A stretch of 64,000 nt of DNA from Pseudoalteromonas sp. XMcav2-N (lineage in GTDB: Bacteria > Pseudomonadota > Gammaproteobacteria > Enterobacterales > Alteromonadaceae): the NCBI RefSeq assembly GCF_024124545.1, contig NZ_JAMXSF010000009.1, positions 1 to 64,000 of the forward strand, read 5' to 3'. Shown one piece after another: positions 26,263 through 37,616 of the stretch. The notes beneath the pieces are model-generated. The model saw only the letters and a list, made by a program, of their open reading frames with translations. It made no database searches and was not told where the DNA came from. A program made the position numbers and the translations under genes. Positions within the stretch are counted from its first letter, which is position 1; each line of letters opens with the position of its first letter.

Positions 26263-28296
26263 ATGGAATTTATGCAAATTGCTCCTTTATCTCTTTTTGT
26301 CTCTGCGACCCTTTTATCTTTAAGTGTGTCGGCGCAAGATACTGCAACTGTGACTGCCATTGAATCTGAGCGTACTGAAAAGCAAGCTGAATTAGATAAC
26401 TATACTCAAGTACTTGATAAGCACTTGAGTGAAGAAACTCGCTTGCAGGCACAGCTCGACCTGTTGCGACAGCGTTCCGCGGAGCTGGATAAAGAAAAAA
26501 ACCAGGCCCTTGATGCAATGAATGATATTTATCGGCGCTTGATTGATGATCCTTCTCTGGATATCTCAGCGGCACAGAGCAGATATCAGCAGGCAGTTGC
26601 AGAGCATAAACAGAACAAAGAAGACATTGTAATGCAGTTGGCGGCGATTGCATCACACCGTAAAGACATTGAGCAAATCCGCGTTACCAAGCACACCTTA
26701 GTTAACACCATCGCCAGTTTGAATGACCAGCTCAGCACCGCTCGAATTGAGCGTTTGCGGAACGAGTTTAGCCGTGAAGGCACGTTAGAGGTGGACCATA
26801 CAATCAATTGTAAGCGGACCGAAACGTTGGCAGCGTGTGAACAACGAGGCCAGCAATTGGGCCTGCAAAAAGCGACCAAGCATTTTATTGACCAAATTTT
26901 CGCTAACCTGACGGAGCAACGAGTTGTTGAACCTAAGCGTCATCTGGCAGGTGCGCAGGTACAGGTTGTCAGCAGTCATGTGGTTGGCAGTGCGTTCAGT
27001 GGTCAGGGCAATTACAGCGTCAATCTGAGTGTGACTATGCGTGGCGATGTGAATAACAGTCGCTTGTGTAGCCTGCTGAATTTAGATAACCGTTATTGCA
27101 GTGAGTATGGCTCACCGCTTGCGCTGGGATATCAGGCCAATTATCCGACAACATACAGTGATGAACAGCTAACATTTTCAAATGACTTACCTCAGAGTAA
27201 ACCGGTGGTCAGCGTAGCCAGAATGCCTGTCTCTCCCGATATCACCACGGAGATAGCGCCTCAGCCACCAAAGAATCGTGAGGTTGAATTGACTTTGCGT
27301 TCCAATGTGTATGACGACGAAGTCTTTATTAACGGTGTCAGTTATGGCTCGACCAAGCTGGTGGTGAATCTGCCCGCCGGTATGCATGACATCGAAGTAC
27401 GTAAACTGGGATATGAACCTTATAAGGCCAACCTTAATTTGCGACGAGCCCGGACCTTAAACGCCCGGCTGGTAAAAAAGCCTGAGTCGATTGCTGCACC
27501 GACACCAAAAAGCGAGCAAACTCAGCCAGCACAACAAGTCGTCGTATCACAACCCGTTAAAGTAGTGAATCCGGACAGGGTCATTAATGAAACGGTGATC
27601 ATTCCTGCTGGTAGCTTTAAAATGGGAGACCTGACAGGTAATGGTCTGGCCAATGAACGTCCAGTTGTAGAAAAGGTGCTTAGCCATTCATATGTGATGC
27701 AAAGCAAAGAAGTCACGGTTTCTGAATTTCGCCGTTTTATCGAAAGTTCTCAGTATGTTACTGAGGCAGAGAAAGGCAAGGGTTGTGCACACTATAAAAA
27801 TGGCGAGCCTGTCTGGGAAATAGATTACAACTGGCGCACGCCTGGGTATCAACAAGCTGACGATTTTCCTGTTGTCTGTGTCTCTTATGAAGATGCTAAA
27901 GCCTATGCGAATTGGTTATCTGGCGATCAGGGGATGCAATACCGTTTGCCTAACGAGGTTGAATGGGAATATGCAGCTCGGGGTGATACCACTTCTGAAT
28001 ACCCGTGGGGCAATGAAATCGGCCGTAATCAGGCAAACTGTGGCTGGTGTGGCAGTGAATGGTCAAATAAAAGCCCGGCGCCCGTAGGTCAGTTTGCAGC
28101 AAATGCTTATGGGCTGTATGACACGGTAGGCAACGTTTGGGAGTGGACACAGAAACGCGCGTCGCAAGATGATGTGACGGTACGTGGAGGCGCCTGGAAC
28201 TTCGCACCGAGTCTTGCTCGGGTATCCACGCGTTTGGCGCTGGCCCCTGATTTTCGGGCCAATTATATTGGATTTAGATTAGTACGAGAGCGTTAA
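26263..28296 (+). CDS. Exported SUMF1-like protein with coiled coil and PEGA domain
   Basis: About 677 residues. A signal peptide (cut near SVSAQD) is followed by a long coiled coil (about 30-160), an unrecognised middle domain with paired cysteines, a PEGA-like beta domain (about 338-395, VFINGVSYGSTKLVVNLPAG) and a C-terminal formylglycine-generating-enzyme-type (SUMF1) domain (about 450-677) with WEYAARG, YPWGNE, GNVWEWT and RGGAW. The two active-site cysteines that follow RGGS in true sulfatase-activating enzymes are absent (RGGAWNFAPSLARV), and no sulfatase is near, so I expect a binding or scaffold role. The start could also be the ATG at 26272. Confidence 0.8.
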   Translation: MEFMQIAPLSLFVSATLLSLSVSAQDTATVTAIESERTEKQAELDNYTQVLDKHLSEETRLQAQLDLLRQRSAELDKEKNQALDAMNDIYRRLIDDPSLDISAAQSRYQQAVAEHKQNKEDIVMQLAAIASHRKDIEQIRVTKHTLVNTIASLNDQLSTARIERLRNEFSREGTLEVDHTINCKRTETLAACEQRGQQLGLQKATKHFIDQIFANLTEQRVVEPKRHLAGAQVQVVSSHVVGSAFSGQGNYSVNLSVTMRGDVNNSRLCSLLNLDNRYCSEYGSPLALGYQANYPTTYSDEQLTFSNDLPQSKPVVSVARMPVSPDITTEIAPQPPKNREVELTLRSNVYDDEVFINGVSYGSTKLVVNLPAGMHDIEVRKLGYEPYKANLNLRRARTLNARLVKKPESIAAPTPKSEQTQPAQQVVVSQPVKVVNPDRVINETVIIPAGSFKMGDLTGNGLANERPVVEKVLSHSYVMQSKEVTVSEFRRFIESSQYVTEAEKGKGCAHYKNGEPVWEIDYNWRTPGYQQADDFPVVCVSYEDAKAYANWLSGDQGMQYRLPNEVEWEYAARGDTTSEYPWGNEIGRNQANCGWCGSEWSNKSPAPVGQFAANAYGLYDTVGNVWEWTQKRASQDDVTVRGGAWNFAPSLARVSTRLALAPDFRANYIGFRLVRER

Positions 28297-28344
28297 GGCT
28301 GTTTTAGCACGCCAATGAGGCAGCGTTATTCATGCCTGTGCGAC

Positions 28345-28395
28345 TGTGTCTTTGACACACAGAGAAATATTTCAACGCAGTGACGTAAGTCACTG
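28345..28395 (+). promoter_or_regulatory. Two hairpins in the mreB upstream region
   Basis: TGTGTC-TTT-GACACA (28345-28359) and CAGTGAC-GTAA-GTCACTG (28378-28395) are perfect inverted repeats in the 139-base gap before mreB. Neither has a T-run after it, so they are more likely leader structures or operator-like sites than terminators. Confidence 0.45.
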
Positions 28396-28420
28396 TATGG
28401 TTTGCAAAAAGAATTCTTAA

Positions 28421-29478
<1,058 letters not shown>

Positions 29479-29479
<1 letters not shown>

Positions 29480-30312
29480 TGAACCTGCTATTTGGACGTA
29501 CTATTTCTTTACAACTGCGACTTACGGTCGCAGTTGTGCTTAGCGTACTGCTGATCCTGGGAGATCGCTATACTTCAGGCGGTACCTTAGTCAGAACCAG
29601 CCTGAATACTCTGGTAAGCCCGCTGCTCTATGTGGCGAATGTTCCCTATGAAGTTTTTAGTCTGGGTGCCAAAAGCCTGGATACCCGCGACAGGTTATTT
29701 CAGGAAAACGAAGCACTCCGTAAAAAACAGTTACTGCAAAGTGAGCAATTGCAGCAGTATCAATTTCTGTTACGTGAAAACCAGCAACTACGAGCTTTAC
29801 TCGGTGCATCTTCCCGGCAACAAAGGGAGCGTTTAATTGCGGAAGTTTTATCGGTGCGTTCGAGTCGCTATAGTCATCAGGTGGTGGTCAATCGGGGCGC
29901 TATTGATGGCGTGCTGGAAGGTCAGCCAGTGATTGATGAAATGGGGATCGTTGGCCAGCTTACCCAGGTTGGCAGTACCACGTCCCGGGTATTGCTCATG
30001 ACTGACACGACCCATGCTACACCTGTACGTATCCTTCGTAATGATGTGCGTACTGTGGTGGAAGGCACAGGCAAAATCAACCTGGTGCAATTGCAGCATG
30101 TACCACACAGCCTGGATATTCGTTTGGGAGATATCCTGGTTACGTCCGGACTCGGCGGCACGTTTCCGGAGGGGTACCCCGTTGCTGTGGTGACCGAGAT
30201 AGATCGCGACGAGGGACTCCCTTTTTCCAAAGTCTATGCAGAGCCGGTTGCACAGTTGGATCGTATTCGTTTGCTCGTGATCTTGGGTAAAATGGCCAAA
30301 GAGGAGCAGTGA
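29479..30312 (+). CDS. mreC: Rod shape-determining protein MreC
   Basis: 277 residues: a short cytoplasmic start, one membrane helix (about 15-30), a coiled coil (about 70-110) and the periplasmic beta domain with VVNRGAIDGVLEGQPVIDE and LGGTFPEGYPVAVV. MreC links MreB to the penicillin-binding proteins of the elongasome. Translationally coupled to mreB through the TGATG overlap. Confidence 0.97.
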
Positions 30313-30314
30313 GT

Positions 30315-30791
30315 ATGAACCGAAGTTATGCTCTGGTAGCACTGAGCCTGTTTATTGCATTAATTATGGCACTGATGCCGCTGCCTATATCCTTTGAACC
30401 ATTTAGGCCCGACTGGGTCTTACTGGTATTAATGTACTGGTCTATTGCCTTACCGCATCGTGTCAATATTGGCTGGGCATGGTGTACCGGGCTGGTTATG
30501 GATCTGGCAACAGGCTCTCCGTTGGGTGTGAACTCACTCACCTATTCCATTTGTGTGTATATCACGACCAGTAATTTTCAAAAGATTAGGAACTTCTCAA
30601 TCTGGCAGCAGGCAGTGCTTATTGGCTTGTTTTTAGCTTTGTATCACTTGCTGCAATTTTGGCTGAACCATTTCTTGTTAGACATTTATTTCAACCCGAG
30701 ATATTTATGGCCGGCCTTGATAGGTATGCTGTGCTGGCCTTGGGTTTTCCTGCTATTACGCAAGTATCGCAGGCATTTTAGGATCCGTTAA
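30315..30791 (+). CDS. mreD: Rod shape-determining protein MreD
   Basis: About 158 residues with five hydrophobic segments and the family motif RPDWVLLVLMYWSIALPHRVNIG. MreD is the inner-membrane partner of MreC in the elongasome. The ATG at 30315 stands eight bases after AGGAG; a GTG at 30309 is the other possible start. Its stop overlaps the maf ATG by one base. Confidence 0.95.
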   Translation: MNRSYALVALSLFIALIMALMPLPISFEPFRPDWVLLVLMYWSIALPHRVNIGWAWCTGLVMDLATGSPLGVNSLTYSICVYITTSNFQKIRNFSIWQQAVLIGLFLALYHLLQFWLNHFLLDIYFNPRYLWPALIGMLCWPWVFLLLRKYRRHFRIR

Positions 30792-31369
30792 TGACACCGA
30801 CACTTTATCTGGCGTCAGCATCGCCACGCAGGCGTGAGTTGTTGACTCAACTCGGCTATTCTTTCTCGCAATTTTCTGTAGATGCAGACGAAAGCCAATT
30901 ACCCGGTGAGGCACCGTTGCTTTATGTCGAACGACTGGCGCGGCTGAAGGCCACAAGTGGCGTTGCTATGGGCTATCAGGATGCACCTGTACTGGGCAGT
31001 GATACCATTGTCGTGCTCGGACAACAGGCGCTGGGTAAGCCCAAAGACAAACATGACTTTATCGTCATGATGCAGGCGCTATCTGGTAAAACGCATCAAG
31101 TTATGACTGCAATTGCCGTTGCCGGTACAGATCGGATCCTAAGCCGAACGGTGATAACAGATGTTACATTTAAACCCTTGAATGAAAAAGAAATTGAGCA
31201 ATACTGGCAAAGTGGAGAGCCGCACGATAAAGCGGGAGGCTATGGCATTCAAGGGTTAGGTGGGCGTTTTGTTACTCAGTTGTCAGGTAGCTATTTCGCT
31301 GTTGTCGGCTTACCTTTATACGAGACGGATGAACTGATTAAAGCATTTATGGCGGGTGTAGATGAGTAG
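30791..31369 (+). CDS. maf: Maf family nucleoside triphosphate pyrophosphatase (YhdE type)
   Basis: 192 residues with the signature SASPRRRELL at the N-terminus, the catalytic region LGSDTIVVL and GKPKDKHDF, and the GGYGIQG loop. YhdE-type Maf proteins hydrolyse dTTP, UTP and modified pyrimidine nucleotides, a house-cleaning role linked to division arrest. Its 3' end overlaps rng by eight bases. Confidence 0.95.
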   Translation: MTPTLYLASASPRRRELLTQLGYSFSQFSVDADESQLPGEAPLLYVERLARLKATSGVAMGYQDAPVLGSDTIVVLGQQALGKPKDKHDFIVMMQALSGKTHQVMTAIAVAGTDRILSRTVITDVTFKPLNEKEIEQYWQSGEPHDKAGGYGIQGLGGRFVTQLSGSYFAVVGLPLYETDELIKAFMAGVDE

Positions 31370-32834
31370 TGAGTTATTGATCAATGTGACTCCCAGCGAA
31401 AGCCGGGTTGCACTCATTGAAAATGGTGTTTTACAAGAGGTGCAAGTAGAGCGAGTTGGTAATCTCGGTATTGTAGGTAATATCTATCTGGGCAAAATAA
31501 GCCGAGTCCTGCCAGGTATGCAGGCCGCTTTTGTAGACATAGGCCTTGAGAAAGCCGCTTTCTTACATGCATCCGATATTGTTAATAGTGCTTCGATTGA
31601 AGAGGGCGTCGACGACCAGCCGATCAAGAAGGTCCAGGATATTCGTGAACTGGTAAAACAGGGCCAGTTTATTATGGTGCAGGTGGTGAAAGATCCTATC
31701 GGCACTAAAGGTGCTCGCCTGACGACAGACATTACCATTCCATCACGTTACCTGGTGTTTATGCCGGATGCGACTCATGTGGGTGTCAGCCAGCGTATTG
31801 AAACGGAAGAAGAGCGTGGTCGACTGAAAAAAATTGTTGCTCAGTACAATGATGAAAATGGCGGTTTTATTGTGCGCACAGCGGCAGAAGGGGCGGTAGA
31901 AGCTGAGTTGCAGCATGATGCTGAGTTTCTGAAGAAGCTTTGGCAAAAAATCATCAAGCGCCGTAGAAAAACCAGCAAAGCCAGTATCCTCCATGAGGAT
32001 CTGACACTCGCATTTCGCACTCTCAGAGATTATGTTGGTGAAGACATGGAGCGTATCCGTGTTGACTCTAAACTGACCTACCAGCAGCTAAAAGATTTTA
32101 CAGAAGAGTTCGTCCCTCAGTTGTCACAAACGCTCGAGTACTACCCGGGCGAGCGTCCGATCTTCGACTTATTTGATGTTGAGATAGAAATTCAAAAAGC
32201 ACTGCACCGTAAGGTCGAATTGAAATCGGGCGGTTATCTGATATTTGATCAAACTGAAGCCATGACTACAGTTGACGTGAATACGGGTGCGTTCGTTGGC
32301 CATCGCAACCTCGAAGAAACTATATTTAATACCAATGTTGAGGCGACTTCAGCCATTGCCAGACAACTCAGGCTGCGTAATCTGGGTGGCATTATCATTA
32401 TTGACTTCATCGATATGATTTCGGATGAGCACAAGCGCCGGGTTTTACATTCGCTGGAAACGGCACTGGCAAAAGATCGGGCGAAGGCTAACATCAATGG
32501 TTTATCCGCGCTGGGTTTGGTTGAAATGACTCGAAAGCGCACGCGAGAAAGTCTTGAGCACATTCTGTGTGACGTGTGCCCTGCCTGCTCAGGTCGCGGT
32601 TCACTCAAGACAGTTGAAACTGTTTGTTACGAAATCTTACGCGAAATTGTGCGTGTTAATCGTGCCTACGACGCTGACAAGTTTATGGTCTACGCATCAC
32701 CGGCAGTCAGCGAAGCCCTGGTCAATGACGAATATCACAATCTGGCAGAACTGGAATTGTTTATCGGTAAGCAAGTCAACATTCAGACTGAGAGCCTGTA
32801 CAGCCAGGAGCAGTTTGATGTCGTCATGATGTAG
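31362..32834 (+). CDS. rng: Ribonuclease G
   Basis: 490 residues. An S1 RNA-binding domain (about 38-128) is followed by the RNase E/G catalytic core with the metal-binding segment TVDVNTGAFVGH and DFIDM, and the zinc-link cysteines in CDVCPACSGRGS. It lacks the long C-terminal degradosome region of RNase E. It matures the 5' end of 16S rRNA and cuts some mRNAs. Its place after maf is the usual one. Confidence 0.97.
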   Translation: MSSELLINVTPSESRVALIENGVLQEVQVERVGNLGIVGNIYLGKISRVLPGMQAAFVDIGLEKAAFLHASDIVNSASIEEGVDDQPIKKVQDIRELVKQGQFIMVQVVKDPIGTKGARLTTDITIPSRYLVFMPDATHVGVSQRIETEEERGRLKKIVAQYNDENGGFIVRTAAEGAVEAELQHDAEFLKKLWQKIIKRRRKTSKASILHEDLTLAFRTLRDYVGEDMERIRVDSKLTYQQLKDFTEEFVPQLSQTLEYYPGERPIFDLFDVEIEIQKALHRKVELKSGGYLIFDQTEAMTTVDVNTGAFVGHRNLEETIFNTNVEATSAIARQLRLRNLGGIIIIDFIDMISDEHKRRVLHSLETALAKDRAKANINGLSALGLVEMTRKRTRESLEHILCDVCPACSGRGSLKTVETVCYEILREIVRVNRAYDADKFMVYASPAVSEALVNDEYHNLAELELFIGKQVNIQTESLYSQEQFDVVMM

Positions 32835-32838
32835 TGAC

Positions 32839-35800
32839 ATGATGCAAGTAAAGACGGTTTGCTTTTTTTGTGTGCGAAAGATGTGGCAGGTGTTTGCGGT
32901 CACATTGGTGTTGCTTGCCGTCTTGGTGTCCCTGGTTAAATATAGCCTGCCTTACGCCAATGAGTATAAAAACGACATCGAGTCGCTGCTCTACCAGCAG
33001 CTCGGGGTCGAGTTAAATATCGGAAGTATCAGTGCCAGCTGGCAGGGCAATGGGCCAGCACTGGTATTACGTGATGTCAGTTTTGAAGACAACCTTCTCT
33101 CGCCAATTTCTTTACATATTGCACAAACCAGCCTGCAGCTCAATCTGGTTGAATCCGTTCGACAGTGGCGACTGGTTTCAAATTATTTTGTGCTTGATGG
33201 ATTTGATGCCACGCTAGATATTGATGCGATGACAACCGATATGGAGGGAGGCAGCGGGGAGTTTGAGCAACATGCGTTGATTGAAGAACTGTTTCTGGGC
33301 GACACCGGGCATTTTGCTGTTCAGAATAGCCAGGTGACTTTACTGCTCAGTGACGACACTTCGCATACTTTACTGGTACCAGATCTGATCTGGCAAAATA
33401 GTGCAGACATGCATCATGGAGAGGGGCAAATCTCGTTGCCCGGACTTGCTAAGGGGCAACTCAACGCGCGCTTTCGCTTCCATGGTCAGCAACTTAAAGC
33501 CATGGCGGGCGATATCTTTATCGACGCGCAACAGGTTGAAATAATGAGTTGGCTACAGGCCTACCTTGACCCTCAGTACAGCGATGTCAACTCCAGTGTT
33601 AATATGCAGCTTTGGGCGCAGTTGGAGCAAGGGCAACTTAAAGATGTCTTAGTGGATTGGTTACCCAGTCATATTAGCTGGCAGCAGGAGCAAGTCGACA
33701 AGCAGCTGGCAGTGCAAGGTGGGTCTCTCTACTTGCAGCCAGCGCAAGGTGGGTGGGCGCTGAGCAGCTCCGAGTTACAGCTATCACGCGACAAGCAAAG
33801 CCTTGCGCCGTTAAGTATTCAGGGGCAATTTAGCGAGAATGAGCGCACCTTGTGGATGCAGCAACTGGATCTGACTTTTGTTGCTCAGCTTGTGTCGCTG
33901 ACACACTTTGACTGGGCAAAGCAAGTGAAAACACTTTCTCCATTTGGCCAGGTCACTGCGGCCAGACTGTCACTTGAAGACGACAAACCTATGTCGATGT
34001 GGTTGGCCCTGCAGGATATTGGCTGGTTGCAAGATGGTGGGATCCCTGGCTTTTCCGGATTGAATGCTGAACTGACACTGATGCCCGAACGTGGCGTGGT
34101 CTCCGTGAGTGCTCAGAACCAAACTATGCAGGTGGAAGAACAGTTTGTCGCTCCACTGGCAGTCAATGAGCTCAATGGCGATATTCATTTTTACCTCGAC
34201 GATGCGCAGCAATGGCATGTTTTATCGGATAACTTGTGGCTTAGTAATGATGACTTGAGCTTGGCTTTGGAGATGCACTTGCGTCTGCTTGATGAGCCAG
34301 AACTTGATCTCTATGCCGATGTATTTGGTGGTGACGCTAGCATAGCAGGGCGGTATTTTCCGCTACAACTGATGAATGAAAACCTGGTCGACTATTTGAA
34401 TAATGGGATTCAGGGAGGGCGACTCAGGCATACTCAGGTACTGTTATCCGGACCGTTAGAACAATTTCCCTATCGCGGTCATCAGGGCCGTTTTGAAGTG
34501 TTGGCGCGTATTGATCAGGCTAAATTTGCTTTTGCACCTGATTGGGCGGCTTTGCACGATGGTGATGTGACCCTGCACTTTGCGGATGAGCGGATGGATA
34601 TCACTGTGAATCAAGGCACATTGTTAAACCAGGAATTGGATTCCGGGGTGGTCGTCAGCCTGGCTGACCTTGAGCATACAGATCTGCTGACGGTGAATAT
34701 TGCCCATACTACAGAGGCCAGCACGTTAGCCGCTTTTTTTAGTGCAACACCTATCGCGGATCCACTCGCTGATATTCTTCAGGTTGCTCAGGTTCAGGGA
34801 AATGTAACGGGCAATGTTGACCTGTTAATTGATTTGGCCTCACTGGATGTCAATGTGCTGGGGTCCGTGGAATTTAAAGATAATGCGCTCTATTTGCAGC
34901 AGCCGGGTATGGCACTCGATAGGCTGAGTGGTACGCTTAATTTTATTGACGACAACATTGAGCTGGAGAATACGCGAGCACTTTGGCGCGGTATGCCTTT
35001 GCTATTTAGTTTATCTGGGCAGGGAGACAGTAGTCGTTACCGTTTGGGAATAGAGACAAGACTGAATGCAGACAGTGACAAGCTGATGCCGCTGACACAA
35101 GGTTTGATGAATGGGTTTGTAGATGGACAAGCGCTACTGGCTGGGCGTGTGATGCTCGATTTTACGGAGCAAGGATTCAGCTACGAAGCAAATTTTGCAT
35201 CAGACTTGCAGGGCGTGGCTGTAGATTTACCCATGCCGGTTGGTAAGCAGGTCAATGAGCGTATGCAATTACAGGCACAGGTGCGTGGTGATGATATATC
35301 CAACCTGATCAGCGTGGCGCTGGGGGAGCAACTCTATTTTGACGGCATTCTGGATAACAATAGTGGTCTGATTGAACGTGCCCAATTGGTTCTTGCCAAT
35401 GATAACAGTGCATTAAGTAAACCCGGCTTTAACATCGCGATTACCCAGCCTCAGCTCTCTCTGGCCCCCTGGTTGCCGTTTATTGAACGTATCATTGCAC
35501 AGGTCGAGCAAACGTCCCCTGAGCCGGGAATATTACCCGCCTTTGGTGAGTTACGTGCCCAAATTGCGCAGCTGAATGCACTAGAGCTCGCCGTCAGTGA
35601 CTTCGAATTAAGCTTAACTCCCGATGCTCAGGGGTTACAGGCCAGATTGAATGGCAAGGAACTGCGAGCACAGGTGCAAATCCCGGACAGCAAGTCGACG
35701 CAGCCAATTCAGATCCAGGCGGATTACCTGCGTTTGAACCCCATTCCTATTGAGGAAAATGCGGTCACAGCACAAGATGCGTCACAAGCTGAAGGCACTC

Positions 35801-36795
35801 AAGAATCACATCAATGGTTAGCAGGTATGCCGGCTATTGAATTAAACTGTGATGACTGCAAAATTGCCCAGTATCAGCTCGATAAGGTCAACCTGAAATT
35901 AGCCGGGAATGGAGAAGAGTTATTGATAGAGCAGCTGAGTGTCGATAAGGGCGACCACCTGCTAGAAGGCAGCGGGGGCTGGCGAGATGGTCGAACCAAC
36001 TTTAACGGAACGCTGACCAGTGACGATTTTGGTCAACTTATGGAAGAATTTGATATCACCTCTAGCGTTCAGGATTCCAGTGCGGATATAGAGTTTGCAT
36101 TGAGCTGGGCTAAACCTCCTTATGAATTTGATGTTGCCAGCTTGGATGGAGAAGTTAAATGGCAACTGGGTGAGGGACATTTGGCGGAGATAAGCGATCA
36201 CGGTGCACGAGTGTTTTCTTTACTCAGCCTGGATTCGTTGGTGCGTAAGCTCAAGCTGGACTTTCGTGACGTGTTTGCAAAAGGGTTTTTCTACAACCGA
36301 ATTGATGGCACTTTTCAGTTGAACAAAGGGGTTGTTTTCACTGAGGATACTCAGCTGGATGGCGTGCCAGCCGATCTGTCTGCGAAAGGCTATGCCGATC
36401 TAAATAGCCAGGCTATTGATTACGAGCTGTCTGTGGCGCCTCAGGTCACATCCAGCCTACCCGTAATAGTTGGCTGGATGGTCAACCCGGTGACTGGCCT
36501 TGCCGCGTTAGCAATAGATAAGGTGATCCATTCCGCGCGAGTGATCTCGGAGATCAAGTTTAAGGTGACCGGCACAATGACTGAACCTGTCGTGACGGAG
36601 CTGGATCGCAAGAGCCGGGAAGTTGAATTACCTAAACCTCCGGATGCTGAGCCTGATAAACCCGAAGTACCAGTGCAGCCTCAACATGAAAGGGGAGCAA
36701 CTGAGCAACCTGAGCAGAGCACACAGGACGCCAGCTCAGGTGCTACAGACAACACAGTAGCTCAACCTTCGACGGTTAAAGAGGAAAAGCCATGA
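32839..36795 (+). CDS. yhdP: YhdP family AsmA-like envelope protein
   Basis: 1318 residues: an N-terminal membrane anchor (about 13-35), then a very long periplasmic part of AsmA/DUF3971 type, rich in beta-strands, ending in a hydrophilic Pro/Glu/Gln tail (about 1260-1318). YhdP, with TamB and YdbH, forms a bridge for phospholipid transport between the inner and outer membranes. The position between rng and tldD is the same as in E. coli. The tail is likely disordered. Confidence 0.93.
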   Translation: MMQVKTVCFFCVRKMWQVFAVTLVLLAVLVSLVKYSLPYANEYKNDIESLLYQQLGVELNIGSISASWQGNGPALVLRDVSFEDNLLSPISLHIAQTSLQLNLVESVRQWRLVSNYFVLDGFDATLDIDAMTTDMEGGSGEFEQHALIEELFLGDTGHFAVQNSQVTLLLSDDTSHTLLVPDLIWQNSADMHHGEGQISLPGLAKGQLNARFRFHGQQLKAMAGDIFIDAQQVEIMSWLQAYLDPQYSDVNSSVNMQLWAQLEQGQLKDVLVDWLPSHISWQQEQVDKQLAVQGGSLYLQPAQGGWALSSSELQLSRDKQSLAPLSIQGQFSENERTLWMQQLDLTFVAQLVSLTHFDWAKQVKTLSPFGQVTAARLSLEDDKPMSMWLALQDIGWLQDGGIPGFSGLNAELTLMPERGVVSVSAQNQTMQVEEQFVAPLAVNELNGDIHFYLDDAQQWHVLSDNLWLSNDDLSLALEMHLRLLDEPELDLYADVFGGDASIAGRYFPLQLMNENLVDYLNNGIQGGRLRHTQVLLSGPLEQFPYRGHQGRFEVLARIDQAKFAFAPDWAALHDGDVTLHFADERMDITVNQGTLLNQELDSGVVVSLADLEHTDLLTVNIAHTTEASTLAAFFSATPIADPLADILQVAQVQGNVTGNVDLLIDLASLDVNVLGSVEFKDNALYLQQPGMALDRLSGTLNFIDDNIELENTRALWRGMPLLFSLSGQGDSSRYRLGIETRLNADSDKLMPLTQGLMNGFVDGQALLAGRVMLDFTEQGFSYEANFASDLQGVAVDLPMPVGKQVNERMQLQAQVRGDDISNLISVALGEQLYFDGILDNNSGLIERAQLVLANDNSALSKPGFNIAITQPQLSLAPWLPFIERIIAQVEQTSPEPGILPAFGELRAQIAQLNALELAVSDFELSLTPDAQGLQARLNGKELRAQVQIPDSKSTQPIQIQADYLRLNPIPIEENAVTAQDASQAEGTQESHQWLAGMPAIELNCDDCKIAQYQLDKVNLKLAGNGEELLIEQLSVDKGDHLLEGSGGWRDGRTNFNGTLTSDDFGQLMEEFDITSSVQDSSADIEFALSWAKPPYEFDVASLDGEVKWQLGEGHLAEISDHGARVFSLLSLDSLVRKLKLDFRDVFAKGFFYNRIDGTFQLNKGVVFTEDTQLDGVPADLSAKGYADLNSQAIDYELSVAPQVTSSLPVIVGWMVNPVTGLAALAIDKVIHSARVISEIKFKVTGTMTEPVVTELDRKSREVELPKPPDAEPDKPEVPVQPQHERGATEQPEQSTQDASSGATDNTVAQPSTVKEEKP

Positions 36796-37616
36796 GTATC
36801 TGTCATATCTATACAGTGCAAATGTGCTCGGGGATACATCCTGCGCACAACCTGAAACAGCTACGGGAACTACTTGAGACACAGATTCTGGAGCAGCCTG
36901 CACTGGTGTGTTTGCCCGAATCATGGCTGGCGTTTTGTGAAACGCCACAACAGGCGTTGGCACAAGCTGAAGAAAGCCATAACTGGATCGAACAAATTCA
37001 ACAACTTTGTCGGGACTTTGATATTTGGTTAGCAGCGGGCACTATCGCCATGAAGGATGGCGAAGGCCGCTATTATGCTGCCAGCTTGTTGTTTAACAAT
37101 GAAGGGACGGAAGTTGCACGCTATAATAAGATCCATCTGTTTGATGCGGATGTTGCAGACAGTGCGGGGCAGTATCGGGAATCTAGGTTGACCCGCGCCG
37201 GGGATGACGTTGTCACTGTGGCCAGCCCTTTTGGTCGTCTGGGCTTGAGTGTTTGCTATGACGTGCGCTTTCCCGGCCTCTATCAAATGATGCGAGAACA
37301 GGGCGCTGAGGTATTACTGGTACCCAGCGCATTCACAACGGTGACCGGAGATGCGCACTGGCAGACATTATTACGGGCAAGGGCAATAGAAACACAATGT
37401 TATGTGGTTGCTGCGGCTCAGGTCGGGCATCACGAGAATGGTCGGCAAACCTATGGTCATAGCCTGATTGTGTCACCCTGGGGCACTTGTCTGGCTGAAG
37501 CGTCAACCCAAGTGGGCATTAATCATGCTCAAGTTGACCTGACAGCATTGCACGCCATCCGACAGAAAATGCCGGTAGCGGCACATAACCGATTTAAGAG
37601 CGATTTTTATGAGTAA
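36792..37616 (+). CDS. Carbon-nitrogen hydrolase (nitrilase superfamily)
   Basis: 274 residues with the Glu-Lys-Cys triad: Glu in [10 protein letters not shown], Lys in RYNKIHLFD and Cys in [13 protein letters not shown]. The sequence is of the Nit/YafV amidase type, whose best known role is deamidating damaged (deaminated) glutathione. The 5' end overlaps yhdP by four bases (ATGA) and the 3' end overlaps tldD, so it belongs to the same operon. It is absent from this place in E. coli. Confidence 0.92.
   Translation: MSICHIYTVQMCSGIHPAHNLKQLRELLETQILEQPALVCLPESWLAFCETPQQALAQAEESHNWIEQIQQLCRDFDIWLAAGTIAMKDGEGRYYAASLLFNNEGTEVARYNKIHLFDADVADSAGQYRESRLTRAGDDVVTVASPFGRLGLSVCYDVRFPGLYQMMREQGAEVLLVPSAFTTVTGDAHWQTLLRARAIETQCYVVAAAQVGHHENGRQTYGHSLIVSPWGTCLAEASTQVGINHAQVDLTALHAIRQKMPVAAHNRFKSDFYE

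Noticed and set aside
26263..28296. True formylglycine-generating enzyme
   Set aside because: The active-site cysteines after the RGG motif are missing and no sulfatase gene is nearby.
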